Shown piece by piece: positions 54,179-63,274 of a stretch of 64,000 nt of DNA (positions are counted from its first letter, which is position 1; each line of letters starts with the position of its first letter). Source of the stretch: Cytophagaceae bacterium (GTDB lineage Bacteria > Bacteroidota > Bacteroidia > Cytophagales > JAIYAX01); NCBI GenBank assembly GCA_027488815.1, contig JAIYAX010000025.1, positions 62,001 to 126,000 on the forward strand. The letters are read 5' to 3'. Position numbers and translations under genes: made by a program. The notes under the pieces are model-generated. The model saw only the letters and a list, made by a program, of their open reading frames with translations. It was not told the origin of the DNA and did no database searches.

Positions 54179-55279
54179 ATGAGTTTACAATGTGGAATAG
54201 TGGGCTTGCCCAATGTGGGAAAATCAACCCTCTTTAATGCCATTTCAAGTGCCAAGGCAGAGGCAGCCAATTATCCTTTTTGCACGATCGAGCCCAATGT
54301 AGGTGTGGTCACCGTGCCGGACAAGCGGCTCGACCAACTGGATGAGCTGGTGAAGCCTCAGAAACTGATCCCTACCGTGATTGAGTTTGTGGATATCGCC
54401 GGGCTGGTGAAAGGTGCCAGTCAGGGGCAGGGCCTGGGTAATCAGTTTTTGGCCAACATCAGGGAGGTAGATGCCATCGTGCATGTGGTGAGGTGCTTTG
54501 AAGATGGCAACATCATCCACGTAAATGGCTCAGTCGATCCAGTTTCGGACAAGGAAATCATTGATACCGAATTGCAGCTCAAAGACCTTGAAAGCGTGGA
54601 TAAGAAAATCTCCAGGCTGGAGAAAACAGCCAAATCGGGGGATTCCAAGGCCAAGAAAGACCTGATGGTGCTTCAGGATTGCAAGCGATGCCTCGAAGAG
54701 GGCAAAAATATACGCAGCCTGAGCCTGGATGAAGAAGCCATGGAAGCCATTCTGGACATCCATTTGCTCACGGTAAAGCCTGTCATCTATGCAGCTAATG
54801 TGGATGAAAAGTCGATGCAGCAAGGAGGTAATGCGCTGGTGGAGACCTTCAAGAAATCAGTAGCGGCCGAGCGTGCCGAAGTAGTGGTGATTTGTGCCGC
54901 TCTGGAAGCTCAGATAGCCGAGTTTAGCGATCCTGAGGAAAAAACCATGTTCCTTGCTGAGTATGGACTGGTAGAAAGTGGCCTGGATAAGCTCATCCGG
55001 GCATGCTACTCGCTCCTGAGCCTGATCACCTACTTCACCGCCGGTGAAAAAGAAGTCAAGGCCTGGACGATCACACGAGGATGGAAAGCACCACAGGCCG
55101 CAGGAGTGATCCATACCGATTTTGAGAAAGGATTTATACGGGCTGAGGTCATCAAGCTGGAAAACTACCTCAAATACAAAACGGAAGCGGCTTGCCGTGA
55201 GGCTGGTAAAATTGCAGTGGAAGGGAAGGATTACCTGGTGCAGGATGGAGATATTATGCATTTCAGGTTTAATGTGTGA
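54179..55279 (+). CDS. ychF: YchF/OLA1 ribosome-binding ATPase
   Basis: This 366-aa Obg-like P-loop NTPase with ATP preference has G1 GLPNVGKSTL, the early YPFCTIEPNVG, G3 DIAGLVKGASQGQGLGNQFL and the C-terminal TGS domain with VKAWTITRGWKAPQAAGVIH. It binds ribosomes and is linked to oxidative stress responses. Full length, no oddities. It is 3 bp after the AI-2E-type permease gene and 120 bp before cas6. Confidence 0.96.
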   Translation: MSLQCGIVGLPNVGKSTLFNAISSAKAEAANYPFCTIEPNVGVVTVPDKRLDQLDELVKPQKLIPTVIEFVDIAGLVKGASQGQGLGNQFLANIREVDAIVHVVRCFEDGNIIHVNGSVDPVSDKEIIDTELQLKDLESVDKKISRLEKTAKSGDSKAKKDLMVLQDCKRCLEEGKNIRSLSLDEEAMEAILDIHLLTVKPVIYAANVDEKSMQQGGNALVETFKKSVAAERAEVVVICAALEAQIAEFSDPEEKTMFLAEYGLVESGLDKLIRACYSLLSLITYFTAGEKEVKAWTITRGWKAPQAAGVIHTDFEKGFIRAEVIKLENYLKYKTEAACREAGKIAVEGKDYLVQDGDIMHFRFNV

Positions 55280-55399
55280 TGGGTTTTTCTGAACAGGTGT
55301 TGTTGATCAGCAGCCCTCCTCAGAGGAATTCTTAAAAAAAACTGGCAGGCTTCAAACAATTCAAAAGCCCTGTAGTTTCACTCTCAAGACACTGCAATT

Positions 55400-56227
55400 T
55401 TGAGGATACGTGCTGTTTTTTTGCTGAATAACCGGGGAGCGGTTGTTCCTTTTCATCACCAGTACTTGATTTATGAGAAGCTGCGTGAATGGATTTATGA
55501 TTTTGGGCAGCAGGACAGCCTGACCCATGATTTTTGCTTTTCAGGGATCAAAGGGCAGACCAGGGTTTCCAAGTTTGGATTGCAGTACTTCTCATCTAAG
55601 ATCACCATCGTATTTTCCAGTACCAATGATTTTCTGATCAGGCAATTGGTCGATAAGATATTTGCGCATCAGCAGGTCACGATAGGCAATTTGCACCTAA
55701 GTCCGGAGTCCATCGAAGAAGAAATGCTTCCTGAACTTAAGGAGAGTAACAAGTACCTAAGCCTTTCGCCCATCGTCCTCAATTTGCCGGAGTCAGGAGA
55801 TGCCCATAAACGCTTCATAAGTCCTGAGACCGATGAGTTTTCAGATCTGGTTTTTGATGCTACCATCAAGCGTATGGAGGCAAGTGGTAAGTTTTCACAT
55901 CATGAACTGGAGCGGTTCACCCGTTTTCAACTGGTGCCGGACAAGGTTTATCTTCATCGAATGAAGGAAGAGGAAAAGAAATTTTCCCGCATTTACCCGA
56001 TCATGACCGATGGATTGAAGCAGGAGGTAAGAGGGTATACGTTTCCGTTTGAATTACATGCTGCCCCACAAGTACATCAGTTCGTTACAAAGGCAGGTCT
56101 TGGGGCATTATCAGGACGTGGATTCGGTATGATGGACTTTGCTAATACAAATATACCCATCAAATCTCTGAAGCAACAGACAGCACCCGCTGTACATGTT
56201 ACTGTTCCTCAGTTTCTTCCCAAATGA
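55400..56227 (+). CDS. cas6: Solitary Cas6-type CRISPR endoribonuclease
   Basis: This 275-aa protein has two ferredoxin-like halves of the Cas6 RAMP fold. N-terminal VPFHHQYLIYEKLREWI matches the VPYNHQY region of known Cas6 proteins. A possible catalytic His is His43 in LTHDFCFSGIKG with Lys51 nearby. The LSLSPIVLN strand sits at about 120, and the C-terminal glycine-rich loop GLGALSGRGFGMMDF (about 235-250) is the family hallmark. The likely start is the TTG at 55400, since an in-frame stop lies just upstream at 55373. No CRISPR repeat array and no other cas gene is in the window. The 3' end overlaps the T9SS plug gene by 19 bp. Confidence 0.86.
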   Translation: MRIRAVFLLNNRGAVVPFHHQYLIYEKLREWIYDFGQQDSLTHDFCFSGIKGQTRVSKFGLQYFSSKITIVFSSTNDFLIRQLVDKIFAHQQVTIGNLHLSPESIEEEMLPELKESNKYLSLSPIVLNLPESGDAHKRFISPETDEFSDLVFDATIKRMEASGKFSHHELERFTRFQLVPDKVYLHRMKEEEKKFSRIYPIMTDGLKQEVRGYTFPFELHAAPQVHQFVTKAGLGALSGRGFGMMDFANTNIPIKSLKQQTAPAVHVTVPQFLPK

Positions 56228-57495
56228 CTGATCAGCCTGTAGCCAATGAGTTCATCATTGCGTTTACCTAAAAATCGGGTGTAGACAAAAATCTCGTAGT
56301 TATTGGTGGTTTGGCTATGGTTGCCCTCGATGATATGAGGTGCTCTTTTGTCAGCAGCAAACGGGTCAAGCAGGTAGTTGTAGTTGTAAAATCCCTGTTT
56401 CAATTGAAGAGTGGCAGTATATCGCTTGGATTCAGGCAGATAACTCATACGGCAGTTAAGGTCTTGTCTCCAATCCGAAAGCCCACCAAAAATGTACACT
56501 TTCCCTTCATAAGGTTTCTCTGCCAACAAGGTAAAAGTAACCCAAACGTAATCCGGGTCAAGGCTAGTGCGCTTGGTATCGCTGCTTTCTATGGCAAAAG
56601 CTCCGTTGATGTCGGGCAATTGGGTGTAAGGAGCACCCCAGCGAGGCTGGTCCTCCTCTAAAATCAATTGAGGTTGAGAGCCTTTCAGGTTGACCTGAGC
56701 CACATGCAGGCCAAGGTACAGCAGGCTGCGGGCATCAAAGGTGCGGAACTCATTCCAACCCATGAAGGTGTTTTCTCCGTCAAAGTAATTGTACTCCAGT
56801 ATCTGATCCGATTCGTTGATAAACAAAGGCTTCAGGCTTTTCTGGGTTTCTGTCCGGTAGTTTTGCCGTATGAGTACTTTTAGCTCATCTCTGGGATTAT
56901 AGATGGTGAGGCCTGAATACCTAATGGCCATGTTCAACTGCTGGTCTTCATTGCGGTATTGCACCACATCTGAAAAGTTAATGTTGGCGTTGATGTTGAC
57001 CAGGCTGCTGTAAACCATGAATTTACGGGTGATGACCACGTCCTTTTCGTTGCCTTCACGGTAGACCTTGGCGATAAAATTCCCACTGACTTTTACAGGA
57101 GGCAACACAAAACGATAGTGTATGTAGGGCACATTGGTCGCCGAGGCGATGTTATAGCGATCGGTCAGGTATTCATTGTATTCAAACAAAAATTCCATAT
57201 CAGCCAACATCGATTTACTCCAGTCGGCATTGCAATGGATGATTTTGAGGTAATAATTATGGTACTCCGTCACCAGTTCATCAAACTCCAGCACCAATGG
57301 GTTGGCTGAACCCAAAGGAATAATGGGAGGGTAGATCATGTCGGTGTTGGCATTCTCCTTTTCCTGGTAAAACAAGACCGTTTTGAACTGGTACTCATAA
57401 ACATGGTCATCAAGACGGAGCACTTTTTCATCCGGACCTTTGCCAAAGCCATGATGAAAACCTAGAAGGATAAGGATGAATGCTACTTTTCTCAT
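56209..57495 (-). CDS. T9SS plug protein (DUF5103)
   Basis: This exported protein of 428 aa has a signal peptide (MRKVAFILILLGFHHGFG). The conserved start DDHVYEYQFKTVLFYQ and PPIIPLGSANPLVLEFDEL, the middle IHCNADWSKSMLADMEFLFEY, and the C-terminal DYVWVTFTLLAE, FGGLSDW and KQGFYNYNYLLDP fit the DUF5103 family. That family was renamed after the plug protein, which seals the SprA translocon of the type IX secretion system. It suits the two T9SS cargo proteins in this window. It is translationally coupled (4-bp overlap) to the upstream ABC-F gene. Confidence 0.86.
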   Translation of the reverse strand: MRKVAFILILLGFHHGFGKGPDEKVLRLDDHVYEYQFKTVLFYQEKENANTDMIYPPIIPLGSANPLVLEFDELVTEYHNYYLKIIHCNADWSKSMLADMEFLFEYNEYLTDRYNIASATNVPYIHYRFVLPPVKVSGNFIAKVYREGNEKDVVITRKFMVYSSLVNINANINFSDVVQYRNEDQQLNMAIRYSGLTIYNPRDELKVLIRQNYRTETQKSLKPLFINESDQILEYNYFDGENTFMGWNEFRTFDARSLLYLGLHVAQVNLKGSQPQLILEEDQPRWGAPYTQLPDINGAFAIESSDTKRTSLDPDYVWVTFTLLAEKPYEGKVYIFGGLSDWRQDLNCRMSYLPESKRYTATLQLKQGFYNYNYLLDPFAADKRAPHIIEGNHSQTTNNYEIFVYTRFLGKRNDELIGYRLISHLGRN

Positions 57496-59408
57496 GAATG
57501 GCCTTCTTCGAGGGTCATGATCGTTTCGGCCAGCTCTTCCCAGTTTTTGTGAAGTTGCTGCACTTCTTTTTGCAAGGTGGAGTGTTTCTTTGAAAGTGTT
57601 TCCAGACTGTTCCGATCGTTTTTCAAGCCTTGTTCAGAAAGTTCCTTTTCTATGGACTTCAGTTGGTCCTCCTGTTTTTGAATTTGCAGTTCCAATTGCT
57701 CCAATTGCTTCTTCGCTTTTTGTAGTTCCTGAGAAGCTACTGCAGGTTGCTCCTTTGTCTGGACCGGTTCAGATTTCGGCTTGGGCGAGCCGGGGTTAGC
57801 TTTTTCTTCCTTTTCCCTGCGGCTCATCCAAAGATCGTATTCATCGTAAGTACCCGGATATTCTTTGACTTCCTGATCTTCGATGTACCATATTTTATTG
57901 GCGATCTGGCTGATAAAGTGACGGTCGTGAGAAACAACGAGGTAAGTGCCTTCATATTGTTGCAAGGCCTGAATGAGGATATTCACCGACACGTAGTCCA
58001 GGTGGTTGGTAGGTTCATCCAGCAGGAGAAAGTTAGCCTCCGAAATCAGTACCTTGGCCAAAGCTACCCTGGACTTTTCACCACCTGAGAGCACTTTAAT
58101 CTTTTTGAAAACATCCTCATTCGAAAACAGGAAACAGCCTAGGATACTGCGCAATTCCATTTCATTTTTATCGGTACCGCTGCTTTTGAGCTCTTCCAGC
58201 ATGTCCGCATTCACATCAAGTGACTCAAGCTGGTGCTGAGCATAAAATGACATGCGTACGTTATGTCCGAGTTCACGCTTACCATCCAGGGATTCTGTGC
58301 CGGCCGTAATCCTCAAGAGGGTTGATTTTCCTTTTCCGTTAGCTCCGATCAGTGCGATTTTATCACCTCGTTCGATCCGGGCTGTGGTGGATTTTAAAAT
58401 TTGCAGACTCCCATAAGCCTTGCTGATATGGTCCAGATGAAGGACATGCCTGCCGGGTTGGGTTTTGAAGTTAAACTTAAAATTGATCCGGGCGGTCTCA
58501 TCCACTACATCATCAATCAGATCAAGTTTTTCCAAGGCTTTTACCCTTGATTGTACCTGACGGGCTTTGGAGGCTTTGGCTTTGAAACGCTCAATAAACC
58601 GCTCTGTTTGCCTGATTTTGGCCTGCTGGTTCTCAAATGCACCTTTTTGAATGGAAGAGCGTAGGGCTTTTTCTTCTTCGTAAAAGCTGTAGTTGCCACT
58701 GTACAAATTGAGTTGCATGCCGCTAACTTCCACAATGCTGGTCACTACCCGGTCAAGGAAATAGCGGTCGTGTGACACAACGATGATTGCCCCTTCATAG
58801 CTTTGGAGATACGACTCCACCCATTTGATGGAGGGCAGGTCAAGGTGGTTGGTCGGCTCATCAAGCATAAGCAGGGAAGGCTTTTGCAGCAGCAACTTGG
58901 CCAGCATCACCCTCATGCGCCAACCTCCTGAAAAGGTACGCAAAGGCCGCTGCAACTCTGCCGTGCTGAAGCCCAGACCTTCTAGAATTTCTTCCGCTTT
59001 TGCTTGAAGGCTATAGCCATCGAGAGCTTCAAATCGCTCTTGTAGTTTGGTCATACGGTCCAGCAGGGCATCGGTATATTCATGCTCCATCTGATGAAGC
59101 ACTTCCTCTAATTCATGTTGGATTTTCAAAGCCTCGGCAAAAGCCATCATGGCCACATGCACAATGCTTTCGTCCGACTCATAGGAAAGCAGGTCCTGGT
59201 TAAGGAAACCTATGCTTACCTCATTTGACATACTTACTTCCCCGCCATCTACCCGGTATTCTCCATCGATGATTCTGAGCAGGGTTGATTTGCCTGTCCC
59301 GTTTTGGCCAATGAGCCCTATTCTGGACTTGGGTTTGATATGCAGGCTGGCGTCCTCATACAATGTTCGACCACCAAAATGAAATGAAATGTTGTTAATG
59401 GATATCAC
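57492..59408 (-). CDS. ABC-F ATPase with C-terminal coiled coil
   Basis: This translation-type ABC-F protein of about 638 aa starts at the GTG at 59408 (VISINNISFHFGG); the longer frame from 59456 is unlikely. Both domains look intact: Walker A GQNGTGKSTLL (NBD1) and GANGKGKSTLL (NBD2), signatures FSGGWRMRVML and LSGGEKSRVAL, and two Walker B LDEPTNHLD. The linker between the domains is basic. A C-terminal tail of about 90 residues (QKAKKQLEQLELQIQKQEDQ) is a coiled coil. It lies directly upstream of the T9SS plug gene. Its intact sites contrast with the other ABC-F at 22035. Confidence 0.93.
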   Translation of the reverse strand: MISINNISFHFGGRTLYEDASLHIKPKSRIGLIGQNGTGKSTLLRIIDGEYRVDGGEVSMSNEVSIGFLNQDLLSYESDESIVHVAMMAFAEALKIQHELEEVLHQMEHEYTDALLDRMTKLQERFEALDGYSLQAKAEEILEGLGFSTAELQRPLRTFSGGWRMRVMLAKLLLQKPSLLMLDEPTNHLDLPSIKWVESYLQSYEGAIIVVSHDRYFLDRVVTSIVEVSGMQLNLYSGNYSFYEEEKALRSSIQKGAFENQQAKIRQTERFIERFKAKASKARQVQSRVKALEKLDLIDDVVDETARINFKFNFKTQPGRHVLHLDHISKAYGSLQILKSTTARIERGDKIALIGANGKGKSTLLRITAGTESLDGKRELGHNVRMSFYAQHQLESLDVNADMLEELKSSGTDKNEMELRSILGCFLFSNEDVFKKIKVLSGGEKSRVALAKVLISEANFLLLDEPTNHLDYVSVNILIQALQQYEGTYLVVSHDRHFISQIANKIWYIEDQEVKEYPGTYDEYDLWMSRREKEEKANPGSPKPKSEPVQTKEQPAVASQELQKAKKQLEQLELQIQKQEDQLKSIEKELSEQGLKNDRNSLETLSKKHSTLQKEVQQLHKNWEELAETIMTLEEGHS

Positions 59409-59498
59409 GCTGCAAGTTAATACTTCAAGGCCGCATCTTGTTGGAGAGCTGAGCAATATCAGTGGATAGCCTTCGTTTTCAGGTCAAAACTTTGCCAT

Positions 59499-59738
59499 AT
59501 GAAGACGATGCTCAGCATTTTCAGATCGGCCTTTGGGCGTATATTTCTTGCCTCACTTTCGATCACTATGTTTCTTTTCTTCATTGACGAGGGTTACTAT
59601 GACTTTCGCTGGATGAAGCGAGCTGGCAATTGGATACCCTTTGTCATTTACCTGAGCTTGATTTTTGGACTCATCACCGGAATCTGGCAGTTGATTCGCT
59701 TGACTAATCGACTGATCACTTTATTGAAAGGGCAGTAA
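59499..59738 (+). CDS. Small two-helix membrane protein
   Basis: The protein is 79 aa with two hydrophobic helices (IFLASLSITMFLFFI and WIPFVIYLSLIFGLITGIW) joined by a loop with the acidic/aromatic DEGYYDFRWM. I do not recognise a family. It is transcribed away from the ABC-F gene and convergent with the fusion gene; the stops are 1 bp apart. Confidence 0.7.
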   Translation: MKTMLSIFRSAFGRIFLASLSITMFLFFIDEGYYDFRWMKRAGNWIPFVIYLSLIFGLITGIWQLIRLTNRLITLLKGQ

Positions 59739-59739
59739 A

Positions 59740-61242
59740 CTATTGCTTACCGGTGACGTACATTGAAGTGCTCATCGATACAAAACGTTTCCATTTATTC
59801 TGGCTGCCATAGCGGTAAAAATGCTCTGAACCCGGTACAGGCATTTTGATCGGTAAACCCAGATAATTCCCTTTAACCGATTGTCCTACCCACTCAACAG
59901 CTACGATAAAGTTATCTTCCAGTGCCAGTTGATAGCTGCTCAAGTCTACTTTGACCCAGCCTTTTTTGACTCCAACCAATGAGAAAACCTTGCCTTGTGG
60001 CAACAACGTTTTGCCTGGCTTGCCCCACTCTGCTTCGTATACCTGAACCCTAAAAACAACCGTATCGAACGTGTTGTATTGTAGGTAGAAAGCAAAACTG
60101 TCAAGATAAAACGGCTTGCTTCCTGGAAAGAATTTTTTACCGATAGATGCACCTAAATTCATGGATGGTTTTTTGGAAATGGCAAGGTTGGTGGTCATGA
60201 AGGCATTGCTCTTGGTCATCCCCAGGCTTTTGGCTCTTAGCTTTCCGGGTCTTACCACTACTTCAGGCAGTGATGTGGACTGACTGATCAGACGAATTCG
60301 AGCGCCAGGAGAAAGCGCCTTTTGCGTTTTCCATACGGGAGTGTAGCCCAGGCAGCTAAACAGAATGGAGTCATTCGGTTTAAGTTCGGAAGCATCCAGA
60401 ATAAACTGACCTTCCTCGTTACTTACGGTCCCGATACTGCTTCCCGGCAGTCCAATAGAGACATAGGGTATAGGTTGCATCTCCTGATCAACTGTTTGCC
60501 CTGTGATCATCGCCTGCTGATCCTTAGCCTGTATTTGGCCGCTCATAGCCGTCAAGATCAAAATCAGAAGTGCTGCTTTAGTCGCTTTCGGTTTTATCTT
60601 TTTTTGCCACTTGATATTGGCCAGTGTGATGATAAGGGTACCTATCAGGGTTGGCATCAACCAGGGGAGCCAGGAAGGGCCAAAAGCTAAGTTGGTGACT
60701 GCGAAAGCTGTGAAGGCTGAGATGTAAGACCCTCCCATGTAATTGATATGCCTGAACAGGTAAGAACGGTCTTTAACCTGAATCTCTTTGGAAACATACA
60801 TAGTCCGTAGGGTTCGGGAGCTTAGTATGAACATGACCAGACCAAAAACAGAAAGTACCGGCACATAGAACATCTTTCGATCCACCATATCAGCCACCGG
60901 TTGTGCCAGCATAAAGATGGATGTGACCCAGGCCAGTACATGGGGCAGTTTTTCTCTCCAACTCAGCAGCATTGGTTTTCTCAAAGTCCAAAACCGGATG
61001 CTCTGCCAACCACCAAAAGCGAGGTATAAGGCGAAAAGCCCTATCGAGAAAAGAAATGGGCTGGGATTGATAAAGGATAGGATCAGGGCTGTAAACCCTA
61101 CGACATACATGCAGTAGAGATAAACCCGCCCACTGTTGCTATGTAGGGCAGAACCTTTTTTTGCCAGCATAGCCGGTATACCTGCTGCCAGCGCTATGGA
61201 GCCTGCAGCAATGTGAATGATGAGGAAAATGGTCTGTGTCAT
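59740..61242 (-). CDS. Fusion: DUF2306-like membrane domain plus exported CarboxypepD_reg-like protein
   Basis: The 500-aa chain begins with about 210 residues holding seven hydrophobic helices, of the DUF2306 type (QTIFLIIHIAAGSIALAAG, SNSGRVYLYCMYVVG, RHINYMGGSYISAFTAFAVT). Next comes what looks like an internal signal peptide, KATKAALLILILTAMSGQIQA, and then a beta-rich region. The latter opens with a carboxypeptidase-regulatory-like domain (ITGQTVDQEMQPIPYVSIGL, GTVSNEEGQFIL) that often occurs in Bacteroidota surface proteins. The reading frame is unbroken. I start it at the ATG at 61242. The function is unknown. Confidence 0.82.
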   Translation of the reverse strand: MTQTIFLIIHIAAGSIALAAGIPAMLAKKGSALHSNSGRVYLYCMYVVGFTALILSFINPSPFLFSIGLFALYLAFGGWQSIRFWTLRKPMLLSWREKLPHVLAWVTSIFMLAQPVADMVDRKMFYVPVLSVFGLVMFILSSRTLRTMYVSKEIQVKDRSYLFRHINYMGGSYISAFTAFAVTNLAFGPSWLPWLMPTLIGTLIITLANIKWQKKIKPKATKAALLILILTAMSGQIQAKDQQAMITGQTVDQEMQPIPYVSIGLPGSSIGTVSNEEGQFILDASELKPNDSILFSCLGYTPVWKTQKALSPGARIRLISQSTSLPEVVVRPGKLRAKSLGMTKSNAFMTTNLAISKKPSMNLGASIGKKFFPGSKPFYLDSFAFYLQYNTFDTVVFRVQVYEAEWGKPGKTLLPQGKVFSLVGVKKGWVKVDLSSYQLALEDNFIVAVEWVGQSVKGNYLGLPIKMPVPGSEHFYRYGSQNKWKRFVSMSTSMYVTGKQ

Positions 61243-61386
61243 GTTCGTTTTTTTTGGGTGTGATAACCGACACAAACGTAGAGGGTCAAGAATTTACCGA
61301 CGGGTTAAATGGGGTAAACAGAGTGTTTTTGTGGTTGATGACAAGCTTTGTGGCGAATGGCAAAGCCGGAAGGGTGAATGACAAAG

Positions 61387-62280
61387 CTAAGCTTGCAGAT
61401 GCTGGCGAATCAAGGGTACCATTGCCCTAGAAACAGGGACTTCTGAAGATAGATTTTTCAGCCTTAGCCGGAGGCCTTGGGCATTGCCACTTACTTCCTC
61501 CAGTTGGTTGAGGTTGATCAGGTATTTTCGGTGGCATCTCACCAGGTTTGGCCAGGTCGAGCAGTTTTGCTCCAGCTTGCTTAGGGTGTAGCGAAGGGTA
61601 TGTTTTTTCGTTTTTTGACCCTCTGTCAAATACAGATCAAGGTAGTTGTCATCAGCAATGACACAAAGAAGTTGCTCAGGGTCAATGGCAATCAGCAATT
61701 GACCGTTTTCATCCATTAACTTTAAAGCCTCCTGATGAATTTGTGACAACTCCTGATGTTGCTCATGGATTTTTAAGTCTGCTTGCAATTGCTTCGCCTC
61801 TTCCAAGTTCTTTCTCAATAAATGGTTATGCTTTACCAACACCATCATCGTTACCGGGAAGATACCCAGTGCTCCGGTGGCGATAAGGAAGAAGATCAGG
61901 CTTTCCCATGATAGTTCAAAGCCAAAAACCGCTATGGAGTAAATGAAATTAGCAACGGCAATGCACAAGATATTCAAGCTGGAAAAGGCAAGATGCCGTC
62001 CCAGGGTCCAGCGTGATTCATCAAAATAGGAGTTAAAGGCTTTTATACCCGGCAATACGAGTGTGCTGATGAACATGATCCCTCCGGTGATCAGGCCATA
62101 GCCCAGCAAATAGCCCTGCTTGATCCAGCTGGCAGGGATCTCATCAATGCCAAAGGGCTCAAAAAATGCCAGAAAAAGATAAACAAAGAGACCTGTCAGC
62201 GGAGGCGTCCAGTAGGACTGATCAGGCTCTTTAACCGGATAGGGGCGATCAAGGAATCGAACGGAAACAGAGCTCATCAA
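61387..62280 (-). CDS. LytTR-domain transcriptional regulator with membrane N-terminus
   Basis: This 297-aa protein has an N-terminal membrane part of four hydrophobic helices (about 28-150), a short coiled coil (RKNLEEAKQLQADLKIHEQHQ) and a C-terminal LytTR DNA-binding domain (about 195-295, ADDNYLDLYLTEGQKTKKH, VRCHRKYLINLNQLEEVSG). LytTR factors of this type usually sense through a partner or directly through the membrane part. It overlaps the preceding Mpo1-like gene by 4 bp and is the last gene of that set. Confidence 0.88.
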   Translation of the reverse strand: MMSSVSVRFLDRPYPVKEPDQSYWTPPLTGLFVYLFLAFFEPFGIDEIPASWIKQGYLLGYGLITGGIMFISTLVLPGIKAFNSYFDESRWTLGRHLAFSSLNILCIAVANFIYSIAVFGFELSWESLIFFLIATGALGIFPVTMMVLVKHNHLLRKNLEEAKQLQADLKIHEQHQELSQIHQEALKLMDENGQLLIAIDPEQLLCVIADDNYLDLYLTEGQKTKKHTLRYTLSKLEQNCSTWPNLVRCHRKYLINLNQLEEVSGNAQGLRLRLKNLSSEVPVSRAMVPLIRQHLQA

Positions 62281-62747
62281 TAAGCGATTCCCAGTTGTTT
62301 ATAGATGAAATGCAAAAGCCAGGCAGGGCCAACGAGAAGGAACTGAAGGTCTTTTAGAAAGCTAGGTTTTTTGCCTTCAACCCGATGCCCATAAAACTGT
62401 CCCAACCAGGCAGCGATGAACAGTGCCAGACTGCTTGCCCACAAAGGTACATCCATAGAGGCCAAGCCCAATACAGCTAAATACATCAACAGGCTCACCA
62501 CCAGCATACCCAGGAAAATGGAAGTGGAAAGAGAAAAATAAAACACCAAAGCCAAGGCTAACAACAGATGCACAGGCCTGATCTGCACAAATCCCAAATC
62601 CGTTTGAACAGGTATGGCATAAACCAAACCCAACAGGCTAAGCATGAGGATGGGCACACAAATCCAATGGATCAGTTTGTTGGTAGGGTTTTGATGGCTT
62701 TCGGCATACTCATCAAACCACTGCTGTGCGCTTTTCTTATTTGCCAT
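62277..62747 (-). CDS. Mpo1-like (DUF962) membrane protein
   Basis: This 156-aa membrane protein has the family motif ESHQNPTNKLIHWICVP near its start (His residues are metal ligands in the yeast homologue) and AWLGQFYGHRVEGKKPSF in the second half. Four hydrophobic segments are visible. Yeast Mpo1 is an iron dioxygenase of 2-hydroxy fatty acid alpha-oxidation; whether that applies here is unknown. I start it at 62747 (MANKKSAQQW), since the longer start at 62795 would overlap the DUF4442 gene and add basic residues. Confidence 0.86.
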   Translation of the reverse strand: MANKKSAQQWFDEYAESHQNPTNKLIHWICVPILMLSLLGLVYAIPVQTDLGFVQIRPVHLLLALALVFYFSLSTSIFLGMLVVSLLMYLAVLGLASMDVPLWASSLALFIAAWLGQFYGHRVEGKKPSFLKDLQFLLVGPAWLLHFIYKQLGIAY

Positions 62748-62752
62748 ACGTC

Positions 62753-63274
62753 TTAAGATTTTGTTTTTACTTTTTGCCAGCTTTTGATTTGCCACTCAAC
62801 AGTTCCTGTACAGAGGTGACGTCCTTCTTTATCTTTGATGATCACTTCAGGCTTGATCAAAACACTGTCAGTATTCTCCAGAGGCATAAATATCTCGGAT
62901 TTCATCCAATCATCTGACAGGGAAAAGGTCGCAAATGCTGACTCTTTGGCCTGGTAAAAATAATCCATATGAAGGCTTTTCAATATGATCCTATAGCGGG
63001 CGGGGTCAAGTTTGGACAGCAGAAGAACCCCGCTGCATAGCTCGGCAAGTGTGGCCAGAGCACAGGCATGTAAGCCCTGGATATGGTTTAAATTACCTCT
63101 TTTATAGGGCAATGATAAGCTCAGGCTGTTTTCACTTACCTGTATGACCTGGAAGCCATGGGCACGGTTGAACGGAACCATCCAGCCTAGGCCCCAGCCA
63201 AGTGCTTTTCTATAAAATGCTGAGTGGCAGGCCTTTTTGTAAAGGGTGGGTAGATCCTTGAAAAACATGGTCAT
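62753..63274 (-). CDS. DUF4442 hotdog-fold protein (thioesterase-like)
   Basis: This 173-aa protein is from the YiiD_C/DUF4442 family with a hotdog fold, as in PaaI-type thioesterases. Conserved blocks are LGWGLGWMVPFNRAHGF, LPYKRGNLNHIQGLHACALATLAELCSGVLLL and MDYFYQAKESAFATFSLSD. The histidine-rich loop would contact an acyl-CoA. The start overlaps the methyltransferase stop by 4 bp. The set with Mpo1-like and methyltransferase genes hints at fatty acid or quinone chemistry, which is only inferred. Confidence 0.85.
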   Translation of the reverse strand: MTMFFKDLPTLYKKACHSAFYRKALGWGLGWMVPFNRAHGFQVIQVSENSLSLSLPYKRGNLNHIQGLHACALATLAELCSGVLLLSKLDPARYRIILKSLHMDYFYQAKESAFATFSLSDDWMKSEIFMPLENTDSVLIKPEVIIKDKEGRHLCTGTVEWQIKSWQKVKTKS

